Positions 9,047 through 16,620 of a stretch of 64,000 nt of DNA are shown piece by piece. Within the stretch, counting starts at the first letter, position 1. The number at the start of each line of letters is the position of its first letter. The notes under the pieces are model-generated. The model ran no database searches, had not been told where the DNA came from, and saw nothing but the letters and a program-made list of their open reading frames with translations. Source of the DNA: RHLJ01 sp965601955 (GTDB taxonomy: Bacteria > Bacteroidota > Rhodothermia > Balneolales > Balneolaceae); assembly GCA_965601955.1 (NCBI GenBank), contig OZ271855.1, positions 2,852,001-2,916,000 of the forward strand, read 5' to 3'. The position numbers and the translations under genes were made by a program.

Positions 9047-9610
9047 TTACTCATTCGATTTCCGCTTATAGCAGTGATGTAATCGGCTGAGAATCCTGGA
9101 TTTCCTTGTTCTTACATTTGCGCTACTCAGCCCAAACTCCTCTGTTGCTTCTTCTGTGGTAGCGTCTGGTTTATCGATGAAATATTCAATAAACTTCTTC
9201 GACTTGCTTTTTAATTCATTGAGGCATTCCTCAAGAATTCTTTGCCTTTCTTTATCTAATAAGTTTTTGATTTGCTCCTCAGGCTCATAAAGAACATTGA
9301 GCGCTTCCTCTTCATACTTGAATTTATGTTCTCTTTTACTGTACCGGAGATATTCGTGCCTACAGGATTTAATCAGATAGCTAAAAATATATTTTTTCTC
9401 CTTGATATTATCCTTCCGGATTTGTTCAAATACATCCAGGAAGGCCTGTTGAACACATTCTTCTGCGGAGTAGCGCTCTGCATTCATTACTACCACCAGG
9501 TAATCCTCTAACCGTGGAGTAAGTTCCTTGATAAGTCTCGCCGATGTAGTTTCGTCACCTTTTTGAAGAGCTACAACTAACTCAGAATAATCAACTCTAT
9601 TTTTTGTCAA
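9047..9610 (-). CDS. ECF-type sigma-70 family RNA polymerase sigma factor
   Basis: The 187-residue protein has sigma region 2 (GDETTSARLIKELTPRLEDYL, SAEECVQQAFLDVFEQI, then YIFSYLIKSCRHEYLRYSKR) and region 4 (CLNELKSKSKKFIEYFI, TTEEATEEFGLSSANVRTRKSRILSRL). Regions 1 and 3 are absent, which defines an extracytoplasmic-function sigma factor. No ordinary zinc-finger anti-sigma gene adjoins it. The only candidate regulator nearby is the membrane TPR protein at 14.1-14.8 kb. It is divergent from the four small lipoprotein genes across 342 bp, so those genes are plausible targets (inference). Confidence 0.9.
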   Translation of the reverse strand: MTKNRVDYSELVVALQKGDETTSARLIKELTPRLEDYLVVVMNAERYSAEECVQQAFLDVFEQIRKDNIKEKKYIFSYLIKSCRHEYLRYSKREHKFKYEEEALNVLYEPEEQIKNLLDKERQRILEECLNELKSKSKKFIEYFIDKPDATTEEATEEFGLSSANVRTRKSRILSRLHHCYKRKSNE

Positions 9611-9952
9611 AAGAAACGACTAAAAGTTACTGTTTAGAACTACTTAAAACGCAAATTCTGAATAGCTTTTTCCGAGAGAATATAAAACTCTGTCTGATAC
9701 TAAAAAACTATTATATGATTCAATTTTGCGCTTTTTGAAAGCAAAGATTAAGAAGTTTTAATAAAAATTTGGAGAGTTTGAAATTTTTAGGGTAGGTTAA
9801 AAGTGTAACAAAAGAGGTAAAAAAATCTCTTAATCTGGACTATAATTATAAATTCTAAAATCCATATAAAGATCAATTTTTTCGTAACAAATTCGATATA
9901 AGAAACTCTTTATCTGGACTAATAATGTAATCTAAAATCAAATACAATTATC
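9611..9952. promoter_or_regulatory. Divergent intergenic region between the sigma gene and the small lipoproteins
   Basis: This AT-rich 342-bp stretch has no convincing ORF. It holds the promoters of the sigma gene (leftward) and of the lipoprotein/CHAT series (rightward). A 79-bp-offset direct duplication occupies its right part. GTAACA at 9805-9810 and 9884-9889 is a possible ECF -35-like element, since the spacing to the downstream conserved box is the same in both copies. The promoter roles are inferred. Confidence 0.5.
9805..9943 (+). repeat. Diverged 79-bp tandem duplication of the leader/promoter region
   Basis: Copy A runs from 9805 and copy B from 9884. GTAACA is at 9805 and 9884, CTCTT at 9827 and 9906, ATCTGGACT at 9833 and 9912, and each copy then has an AT-rich TAAT...TCTAAAATC tail with a 2-bp length difference. 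The offset is exactly 79 bp for three separate words. A related CTCTTAA...ACTATAA box is found in each of the three spacers between the lipoprotein genes (near 10146, 10374 and 10602). Confidence 0.75.
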
Positions 9953-10141
9953 ATGAAATCACTTAAGTCTCTATTTACTCTGCTTACCCTGGTTGCTATC
10001 TCTTTTGCTTGTGCTCCAGCTAATCAAACTCCAGCTACTACCGAAGCAACTCAGCCAGAAGTAGAAATCACCATTACCGATGACGCAGCATTTGCAGGTA
10101 CAGATCCTACCCGACCGATCATCAACAAGCCAAAACTTTAA
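9953..10141 (+). CDS. Small tandem lipoprotein, copy 1
   Basis: The 62-residue product is of no family I recognise. It starts with a basic stretch and hydrophobic core (MKSLKSLFTLLTLVAISFAC) whose cysteine at residue 20 gives a relaxed lipobox. The mature part of about 43 residues has a Thr/Pro/Ala-rich acidic middle and a basic C-terminus (AFAGTDPTRPIINKPKL). Such a product would be exported and lipid-anchored, with a short flexible tail. It is the most diverged copy at the C-terminus (IINKPKL instead of IVNKPKL). It is the first gene rightward of the sigma factor and lies behind the duplicated leader. Confidence 0.85.
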   Translation: MKSLKSLFTLLTLVAISFACAPANQTPATTEATQPEVEITITDDAAFAGTDPTRPIINKPKL

Positions 10142-10180
10142 TTCTCTCTTAACTCACAACTATAAAACTCTATTGTCATC

Positions 10181-10369
10181 ATGAAATCACTTAAGTCTCT
10201 ATTTACTCTGCTTACCCTGGTTGCTATCTCTTTTGCTTGTGCTCCAGCCAATCAAACTCCAGCTACTACCGAAGCAACTCAGCCAGAAGTAGAAGTCACC
10301 ATTACCGATGATGCGGCATTTGCAGGTACAGACCCTACCAGACCAATCGTCAACAAGCCAAAACTTTAA
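10181..10369 (+). CDS. Small tandem lipoprotein, copy 2
   Basis: The product is nearly identical to copy 1, with EVTITDD in place of EITITDD and IVNKPKL at the end. It has the same signal sequence and lipobox cysteine. The 39-bp spacer before it contains a CTCTTAA...ACTATAA box like that in the main leader, so each copy may carry its own regulatory or processing site. The function is unknown. Confidence 0.85.
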   Translation: MKSLKSLFTLLTLVAISFACAPANQTPATTEATQPEVEVTITDDAAFAGTDPTRPIVNKPKL

Positions 10370-10408
10370 TTCTCTCTTAACTCACAACTATAAAACTCTA
10401 TTGTCATC

Positions 10409-10597
10409 ATGAAATCACTTAAGTCTCTATTTACTCTACTTGCCCTGGTTGCTATCTCTTTTGCTTGTGCTCCAGCCAATCAAACTCCAGCTACCACCGA
10501 AGCAACTCAACCAGAAGTAGAAATCACCATTACCGATGATGCAGCATTTGCAGGTACAGACCCTACCAGACCAATCGTCAACAAGCCAAAACTTTAA
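10409..10597 (+). CDS. Small tandem lipoprotein, copy 3
   Basis: This 62-residue copy has Ala instead of Thr in the signal core (TLLALVAISFAC) and is otherwise the consensus form. The protein is identical to copy 4, while the DNA differs at a few third positions, so the amino-acid sequence appears to be conserved. The function is unknown. Confidence 0.85.
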   Translation: MKSLKSLFTLLALVAISFACAPANQTPATTEATQPEVEITITDDAAFAGTDPTRPIVNKPKL

Positions 10598-10636
10598 TTC
10601 TCTCTTAACTCACAACTATAAAACTCTATTGTCATC

Positions 10637-10825
10637 ATGAAATCACTTAAGTCTCTATTTACTCTACTTGCCCTGGTTGCTATCTCTTTCGCTTGTGCTC
10701 CAGCCAATCAAACTCCAGCTACCACCGAAGCAACTCAGCCAGAAGTAGAAATCACCATTACCGATGATGCAGCATTTGCAGGTACAGATCCTACCCGGCC
10801 GATCGTAAACAAACCAAAACTTTAA
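10637..10825 (+). CDS. Small tandem lipoprotein, copy 4
   Basis: The protein is identical to copy 3. It is the last unit of the array. The repeat unit ends at its stop codon, and the 51 bp that follow lead directly to the start of the TPR-CHAT gene, which suggests that array and protease gene are expressed together (inference). Confidence 0.85.
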   Translation: MKSLKSLFTLLALVAISFACAPANQTPATTEATQPEVEITITDDAAFAGTDPTRPIVNKPKL

Positions 10826-10876
10826 TATTTCTCTTTTTTGATGTGAAAGAATGACTTTTGAGATGTACATTCTTTT

Positions 10877-11632
10877 ATGAAGATCATATTATTACTGTTT
10901 GGGTTATTCTATACTGCGGAAGCAAGTTTAGATGAACAGCTTATAAATCAGACGTACAGATACATTGAAGGAATTGAGAAGGAAGAAAATCTTTCAGAAA
11001 ATTTCTGGGCACTAAATGAAGTCTTTTCTTCAACCTGCCAGATAAACAATTCTGTTTCCCGAGCAATTTTTGGGTCAACGAGTAGTATAAAGCATTTCTT
11101 CTCAGAATTTGGGTGCGGAGAAGATGAAACATCGAATAATATAAACAGGCTCTCTCGATTAAGCGATTTTGCCCTTAAAAACGGTGACGCTAAGATTGCC
11201 AGCCTATATATTCTACTAGAACCATCTGAGGTTCAAAGGACTATATTTTTCGAAGACTTTTTTGAAGCTTGGTCTGAAAGTACTGATCCTGAAATATTAT
11301 CATTACTTGTCAGTATTAATGATAGGACTAAACCGGATATAAATATTTTATCGAATCCGGATATAGATTTAGTCATATATGGAATCCTTTATACAAACAA
11401 CACAAGTAATCTCCTCGATTCCGATTTTCTAAACTCCCTTGCAGATACCTGGGTTGAGTACTTTAGAAAAGAAGGTTTCAATAACGATCTTAACGACTCC
11501 ATAAGATTGGTCAATCTCATAACTATCCTATTTGAGATTGACCAATATGGAGATCTCATACACCTCTTCCCTTTTATTCACAGTGAAGAGTTTTTCCTGT
11601 TTCAACAGATAAATCCAGATACTATAACGTAG
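10877..11632 (+). CDS. N-terminal part of the secreted TPR-CHAT protein (frame ends early)
   Basis: The 251 residues begin with a signal peptide (MKIILLLFGLFYTAEA, then SLDEQL) and continue as an acidic, helix-rich region ending with a TPR-like pair (LVNLITILFEIDQYGDLIHL). The frame stops at 11630-11632. The next frame (-1 relative to this one) is open from 11587 and reads straight into a TPR motif (SRYYNVASYSLLIIGRYDES) upstream of any start codon. The two ORFs are therefore best read as one gene, 10877-14082, broken by a one-base deletion, a sequencing error, or frameshifting between about 11587 and 11630. I see no perfect slippery heptamer; G-TTT-TTC at 11590-11596 is only a partial one. 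Confidence 0.75.
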   Translation: MKIILLLFGLFYTAEASLDEQLINQTYRYIEGIEKEENLSENFWALNEVFSSTCQINNSVSRAIFGSTSSIKHFFSEFGCGEDETSNNINRLSRLSDFALKNGDAKIASLYILLEPSEVQRTIFFEDFFEAWSESTDPEILSLLVSINDRTKPDINILSNPDIDLVIYGILYTNNTSNLLDSDFLNSLADTWVEYFRKEGFNNDLNDSIRLVNLITILFEIDQYGDLIHLFPFIHSEEFFLFQQINPDTIT

Positions 11633-11646
11633 CAAGTTATTCCCTA

Positions 11647-14082
11647 TTGATAATCGGTAGATATGATGAATCTCTGCGTGTATTGAGAGAAAAGCTGATT
11701 CCAATCTCAGGATACCTGAATCTAGCAGACTTGTATGAACAGGCGATTTCAAGAAAAGGACTTAGCCTGTACTCATTAGGTAAATTTGACGAAGCAAGAA
11801 TTGAGTATGAAAAACTCTATAATGATCCGAATAGCTCTATTTCTAAATCAGAATTATTCAATAACCTGAGCCTTTGTTATAGGAAACTTGGACAGCGAAA
11901 TAAGTATTTAAGCATGCAATTGGAGGCACTGGAACAGGCTCAGCAAGCTTCTTTATATAAAGATGAGCTCGTAATACTGCATAACCTTTTCAGCTATTAC
12001 ACTTCCATCAAGGATGCTGAAACTGCAATAAGCTACCTGAATAGAGCAGAGAATATTGCAAGAGAAAATGATGATAAGTATGAGTTGGCAGTACTGCATT
12101 TTTTCTCAGGTAATTTTTATTGGGAGTACTACAATGATGCTGAGAAAGCACTTAATGAACTCCACCTGGCTCAGGAAGAATTTGACCCCGTTAATAATTT
12201 TCGAAACTATGTTGGTGCGCTACAAGAAGAAGCCGGAATTTTAGTTTCCACTAAGCAGTGGCATAAAGCTTATGAAAAGTATCAAACACTAAAAGAGCTT
12301 TCTATTCAAAGCTCAAATACCTCCTTCTACCTGGAATCATTAATAGGGCTTACCAAGATCGCGTTTGAACAAGACAATCTTGTAGAGGCTTCCGAATTAC
12401 TTTCTGAGATAAACATATACCCTCTTGATAATATAGAGTTTGAACTTTTGGTAGAGTACAGAACGATTGAAGCTCAATACTTACAAAAAACAGGGGATCT
12501 ACGCGGAGCACTTACACAGTTAGAACCGGTTATTGAGCAAATTGTGAATAGAGAGCGGACAAACATCAACTCTCAAACCGGGTTTTGGTCCATTCAACCG
12601 GAATACCTGGATGCTTTTAATGCATTCATAGGAATGACTCTTGAGTCAAACCGAACAGCAAAAGCAGTTCAGTTGCTGGATGAAATAAAGACTATTAATG
12701 ACGCTGCACTGTATAATAGCCCGATTCTTCGTGCTAACCGTCTTTCTGAACAAGACCTTGCACAAGATCAAATGCTGAATAATCAGATTTTAAGATTAAG
12801 AACTCAGTATTTAAATGTATCATCAACCACCAGAAAGCTGAGCCTAAAGGCAGAGATAGACCGGCTATCTGCTGAAAGGGAGCAAATCCTCAATAAAATC
12901 AGGAGAAATACAGCCATTGAACAAGCTTCGATCTGGTCTGCTCAGCGTAAGCTCTCACAGGAAGAAATGATTGTTCATTTTGCTGAAGTTGGCGATGTGC
13001 TTTACATAAGCTATATCACAAGAGATGATGTACACATATCCCCAATTGAGTTTAGTGCTGAGACTAAGCAATTATTCACTTCTGCGGCAAATAGTCTGGC
13101 GTCCTCCAAAACGAATTTGGAAGAGCTTTACCAGGTATATGAAGTTCTTAATATCGGCCAGGAGATACCATCTTCTATAAGCAAGCTGACAATAATCCCC
13201 GATAATTATTTATACAGAATTCCTCTCGAGGTACTGCCAATAGTTAGACCAGAAAGTACAACCAGTTATGGCTCCGCGAGATACTTGATTGAGGATTTTA
13301 CCATAAGATATTTCACCTCCCTTCATGAATTCCATGATAATAATCGCGCGAAAAAATCAAACCAGGATATAAGTTTCTCAGCTTTTGCTCTTTCAAATTT
13401 TGAGCTATCTGGAAATGAACGGCTAAGTTCTCTTCCATTCGCTACTAAGGAAGTGAGGGAAATAAGTGGGCATATGCAGAACTTCGAAAACAAAGAGGTT
13501 TTCCTCGAAAGAAATGCTACCAAAGCTTCCTTCTTGGATATGGTAGCAAACTCGAAAATTATTCATGTAGCTACCCATAGTGAAGTATCTGAGCACGATC
13601 CATTATTCTCTACTATTTACCTTAGAGATGAAGTTGGCGGTGGCTTTGAACCTTTGTATGCTTATGAGCTTTTTGAAGCAGATATGAACAACCAGTTCAT
13701 AATGCTGAATTCCTGTAGTTCGGGTTCCGGAAGTTACCTGCAAGGCGCTGGAGTAGTTGGAGTAAGCAGGGCTTTGAGATATGCGGGCGCTAAAAGCCTG
13801 GCTTTAAACCTTTGGTCTGTTAATGATAAATCTGCTTCTGAATTTGCTTCAAGCTTTTACTCGGATGTCAACAATGGGATTTCAAAAGCTCAGGCAATGA
13901 GATCAGCAAAGTTAAACTTATTGAAAACCGGTAATGCAAACCCCTATTACTGGGGTGCATATATGCTGATTGGTAACCCTTCCCCATTAACAGAAAAGCC
14001 AGCAAAAGCTGGCCTTCTTTATCCAATATTCTTTGTAATAATAATTGGTGGGGTTTATTTGATCAGGGAAAACTCTTTGTAA
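11647..14082 (+). CDS. TPR-CHAT protease, C-terminal part with membrane anchor
   Basis: CHAT domains are caspase-like cysteine peptidases related to separase. This 811-residue part contains about 9-10 TPR units (for example LYSLGKFDEARIEYEKLYND), a coiled linker (LKAEIDRLSAEREQILNKIRR) and a complete CHAT domain. The catalytic pair is present: His in IIHVATHSE (codon 13576-13578) and Cys in IMLNSCSSGSGS (codon 13714-13716), followed by the family's GAKSLALNLWSVND and YYWGAYMLIGNP. The last residues (LLYPIFFVIIIGGVYLIREN) form a membrane segment with a basic end. With the signal peptide of the preceding frame, the intact protein would sit outside the cytoplasm, anchored in the inner membrane. 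TTG 11647 is a weak start; the frame really begins upstream by frameshift. Confidence 0.9.
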   Translation: MIIGRYDESLRVLREKLIPISGYLNLADLYEQAISRKGLSLYSLGKFDEARIEYEKLYNDPNSSISKSELFNNLSLCYRKLGQRNKYLSMQLEALEQAQQASLYKDELVILHNLFSYYTSIKDAETAISYLNRAENIARENDDKYELAVLHFFSGNFYWEYYNDAEKALNELHLAQEEFDPVNNFRNYVGALQEEAGILVSTKQWHKAYEKYQTLKELSIQSSNTSFYLESLIGLTKIAFEQDNLVEASELLSEINIYPLDNIEFELLVEYRTIEAQYLQKTGDLRGALTQLEPVIEQIVNRERTNINSQTGFWSIQPEYLDAFNAFIGMTLESNRTAKAVQLLDEIKTINDAALYNSPILRANRLSEQDLAQDQMLNNQILRLRTQYLNVSSTTRKLSLKAEIDRLSAEREQILNKIRRNTAIEQASIWSAQRKLSQEEMIVHFAEVGDVLYISYITRDDVHISPIEFSAETKQLFTSAANSLASSKTNLEELYQVYEVLNIGQEIPSSISKLTIIPDNYLYRIPLEVLPIVRPESTTSYGSARYLIEDFTIRYFTSLHEFHDNNRAKKSNQDISFSAFALSNFELSGNERLSSLPFATKEVREISGHMQNFENKEVFLERNATKASFLDMVANSKIIHVATHSEVSEHDPLFSTIYLRDEVGGGFEPLYAYELFEADMNNQFIMLNSCSSGSGSYLQGAGVVGVSRALRYAGAKSLALNLWSVNDKSASEFASSFYSDVNNGISKAQAMRSAKLNLLKTGNANPYYWGAYMLIGNPSPLTEKPAKAGLLYPIFFVIIIGGVYLIRENSL

Positions 14083-14090
14083 TATTCCTT

Positions 14091-14831
14091 TTAACGGCTT
14101 TCCTCAAAAGCATCAAGATAAGTTTTTGCTATTCTGCTATAGCCCTGATCTAAATCATATACATTTTTGAAAGCAGACTCGGCTTTATCTAGCATATCCA
14201 ATTGAAGATATGTATTAGCCAAATACCAATATCCCTTTTCAAGGCTCAGAAGTTCAATAGAACTTTGGCTAATTACCCGCTCAAAATTTTGAAGAGCTGC
14301 TTCATATTCTCCATAATTGTATTGGATTGAACCTAGCGTAAGAGAAATTTCAGCCACTAAATTTGGCTCTTCAGTACGATCAATTTCCTTTTCTAACAAA
14401 GTTACTGCCTGCTCTACATTTCCATTATTTGCTAATTCAATAGCCTGTGCTATAACTTCTGAAGGATTAAATATCTCGGTTTCAGTTCCACGAATATTTC
14501 CTAAATCAAGCTGATTTTGAGGCTGCAACGAAAAGCTTTGCTCGTTTCCGGAGAAATTGAAAACTCCAATTACACCGATGATAATTGCTACAGCTGCTGC
14601 TGTTCCGTAGTTAACCACTTTACGCAACCTGTAAACAGGTGCGGCGGCTCGTTGTTCTCTTTGCGATTCAATAACAGCCTTAATATTGGCAACGCTTTTG
14701 GTATAGTCCAGGTAATAGCCATCCTGGATTAATTCAGCCCATAACTCATCGACCTGGTCTTGGCTTAGCTTCCCATTGACGTAAAGGTCAATTTTATGCT
14801 CCAAGTCTTTTTTGACATTACTTTCTATCAT
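14091..14831 (-). CDS. Membrane-anchored TPR protein, anti-sigma-factor-like
   Basis: The 246-residue protein has a cytoplasmic acidic N-terminal region (HKIDLYVNGKLSQDQVDELW) of the kind that begins many anti-sigma and sigma-regulator proteins, one membrane helix around residues 75-95 (AAAVAIIIGVIGVFNF), and an extracytoplasmic C-terminal half with about three TPR units (ANNGNVEQAVTLLEKEI, YNYGEYEAALQNFERVI, LQLDMLDKAESAFKNVYDL). No zinc-finger Cys/His set is visible. It is convergent with the CHAT gene with only 8 bp between stops. The layout suggests it links the periplasm to the ECF sigma factor at 9.0-9.6 kb, possibly as a CHAT substrate (inference). Confidence 0.7.
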   Translation of the reverse strand: MIESNVKKDLEHKIDLYVNGKLSQDQVDELWAELIQDGYYLDYTKSVANIKAVIESQREQRAAAPVYRLRKVVNYGTAAAVAIIIGVIGVFNFSGNEQSFSLQPQNQLDLGNIRGTETEIFNPSEVIAQAIELANNGNVEQAVTLLEKEIDRTEEPNLVAEISLTLGSIQYNYGEYEAALQNFERVISQSSIELLSLEKGYWYLANTYLQLDMLDKAESAFKNVYDLDQGYSRIAKTYLDAFEESR

Positions 14832-15147
14832 TATCTGATCGTTAGATATTGGTTTTATATTTATCTCTATTATTGGGATTTATCTAGTTGAGCAAAAAAT
14901 ACCGTCTTTTTTTGTTCACTGTTTTGTCTAATACCCTTTCCCTATAAAATCAGCAATCAAATTATTTGCTCATTAATTTGGTTGCATTCGATATAAAAGA
15001 GAAAGATGTTAACTAATTGTTACACCAATAATTGAAAATATTTTTTAACTACAATTCGTGTTAGAAGAGTTACTCGTTTGCTCAAAATGACAATTCTTAA
15101 AAACTTCTAATAAACCCTTTCTGGCAATACTTTATTATTTAATATCA
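14832..15147. promoter_or_regulatory. Divergent intergenic region, 316 bp
   Basis: This is an AT-rich region between the TPR anti-sigma-like gene (leftward) and the TlpA-like gene (rightward). It contains TGTTACA at 15018-15024, that is TGTAACA on the minus strand. The same word lies at 9804-9810, upstream of the small lipoproteins, making it a candidate shared element. I see no ORF, RNA gene or terminator here. Confidence 0.4.
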
Positions 15148-16620
15148 ATGAAAATAACACTATTAGCCCCAAGACTACTTACTGCACTTCTTTGTGTATT
15201 TTTGGTTAATTGTAGCTCCCCAAATGAAACCAGTGTCAATGGAACTATTGACTATGTAGGAAATGCAGATCTTTACATCGAAGTCTCACCTTTACACTAC
15301 AAATATTCCGCTAAAGAACGGTATACCATTGACGTAGATAATGAAGGTCAGTTTGAGATTTCATTCCCCGTAAATACTCCAACAATAGCCTGGATAGCAA
15401 TACAAGATGAATCATACCCGCTTTATGTAGAACCTGGAGCATCTACTTCTATAGATATAAAGCGAGCAGCTTTCCCTTATGAAGTAACTCTGTCAGGAGA
15501 CCATATAGAGCTTAACAATACCTATCAAGCGTACCTGGAAGAAATTGAAGGCCTGGATGCTGTTATAAAGGCAGAGATGGATAAATTTAAGGTTGGTTTA
15601 AAAAATTCAGCGCTTGCATACAGTAAGGAAAAACTCAATAGCGCTGAGAAGTATTTAAAAGGAACAAATTTTAATCCACTGTACGAGAAGGTGATTGGAG
15701 AAGACCTAGTGCTAAAACTCCGTGCTGTGGAATATTCAGATCGCCATATTCGAAATTATGATGCGGATGAAGGTCGCCAAAGGGTTGTAGAAGAAGCGCT
15801 AAGCAAAGATTTCTTCTCGCTTGACATCCTGGAATCACAACGCGCCGGAATACGTGATTTTACGCATTATTACTCCAGGACTTTCGGAGTATATGATAGC
15901 GTTGTAAATGCTTTTCAAATGAACCTGGCTGAATATGATATAAAACAAGTTGCTTATCCTGAACTCGACGAAAAGAGAACACAAGTAATTGAATATATCG
16001 AAGACCGGGAGGCCAAAGCCTATGCAGAAATGTTTTTAGTTGCTGAACGAATTGGAGAACAGCCATTTAGTATCTCAGAACCCAGCTATTTAAAATATTT
16101 AGAGGATTATCCTGAATTTGAAAAATACACGGAGTTTCTTAGCTGGTTTTATAATGAGATTAAATCTGTCTCGCCAGGTCAGCCAGCTATTCCATTTGCT
16201 ATTCCAGACCGTGAAGGCAACATTCATACACTTTCTGATTATGAAGGAAAGTTTATTCTTCTCGATTTTTGGGCAGGTTGGTGTCAGCCCTGTCTCGAGG
16301 AATTTCCACATATGAGAGAGATTTACAGTAGTTATAGTAGGGACAATTTAGAAATAGTCGCAATATCTACTGAGGTGGATAGTTTGGTGTGGATACAGGA
16401 CATCACCCGTTTTCAAAATCCATGGCCTCAACTCTATGGTGGTAATGGAATGGAACAAGAAACGTTCAAAAAGTATAAAGGGGGTGGAATTCCTTTTTAT
16501 ATTTTAGTCGATCCTGATGGAAATATCATACGATATAACGATATTCGACCTTCATTCAATTTTACTGAAGTACTCGATAACTTAATTGAGGAACATAAAA
16601 ATTCATCTTCTACCCCTTAA
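15148..16620 (+). CDS. TlpA-like thioredoxin-domain lipoprotein
   Basis: The 490 residues start with a lipoprotein signal (LLCVFLVNCSS). Residues to about 340 form a DUF4369-like beta domain and a helical middle, as in Bacteroidota TlpA-type proteins. The C-terminal 150 residues are a thioredoxin fold with the redox motif WAGWCQPCLEEFP and the cis-proline loop GGGIPFYILVDPDG. It probably acts as a periplasmic disulfide reductase in redox homeostasis or cytochrome maturation. The stop overlaps the start of the next gene by one base (TAATG), so the two are coupled. Confidence 0.9.
   Translation: MKITLLAPRLLTALLCVFLVNCSSPNETSVNGTIDYVGNADLYIEVSPLHYKYSAKERYTIDVDNEGQFEISFPVNTPTIAWIAIQDESYPLYVEPGASTSIDIKRAAFPYEVTLSGDHIELNNTYQAYLEEIEGLDAVIKAEMDKFKVGLKNSALAYSKEKLNSAEKYLKGTNFNPLYEKVIGEDLVLKLRAVEYSDRHIRNYDADEGRQRVVEEALSKDFFSLDILESQRAGIRDFTHYYSRTFGVYDSVVNAFQMNLAEYDIKQVAYPELDEKRTQVIEYIEDREAKAYAEMFLVAERIGEQPFSISEPSYLKYLEDYPEFEKYTEFLSWFYNEIKSVSPGQPAIPFAIPDREGNIHTLSDYEGKFILLDFWAGWCQPCLEEFPHMREIYSSYSRDNLEIVAISTEVDSLVWIQDITRFQNPWPQLYGGNGMEQETFKKYKGGGIPFYILVDPDGNIIRYNDIRPSFNFTEVLDNLIEEHKNSSSTP

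Larger units (their letters stand above)
9953..10825 (+). repeat. Four-copy tandem array of a 228-bp gene unit
   Basis: Each unit is a 189-bp ORF followed by a 39-bp spacer. The ORFs start at 9953, 10181, 10409 and 10637, exactly 228 bp apart, and the three internal spacers are identical by eye. Differences between ORFs are a handful of mostly synonymous substitutions. This is recent amplification or ongoing homogenisation. Confidence 0.97.

Noticed and set aside
9953..10825. Regularly spaced repeats that could be mistaken for a CRISPR array
   Set aside because: The unit is 228 bp, each unit is an intact ORF with a signal sequence, and there are no short repeats with unique spacers.
11590..11596. 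Programmed -1 frameshift slippery site G-TTT-TTC
   Set aside because: It is not a perfect X-XXY-YYZ heptamer and no downstream pseudoknot is evident. A mutation or sequencing error is simpler.
9047..14831. A type III-E CRISPR (Craspase) locus
   Set aside because: Only the TPR-CHAT and sigma-factor parts resemble it. There is no gRAMP effector, cas1/cas2, array or Csx30-like gene in the window.
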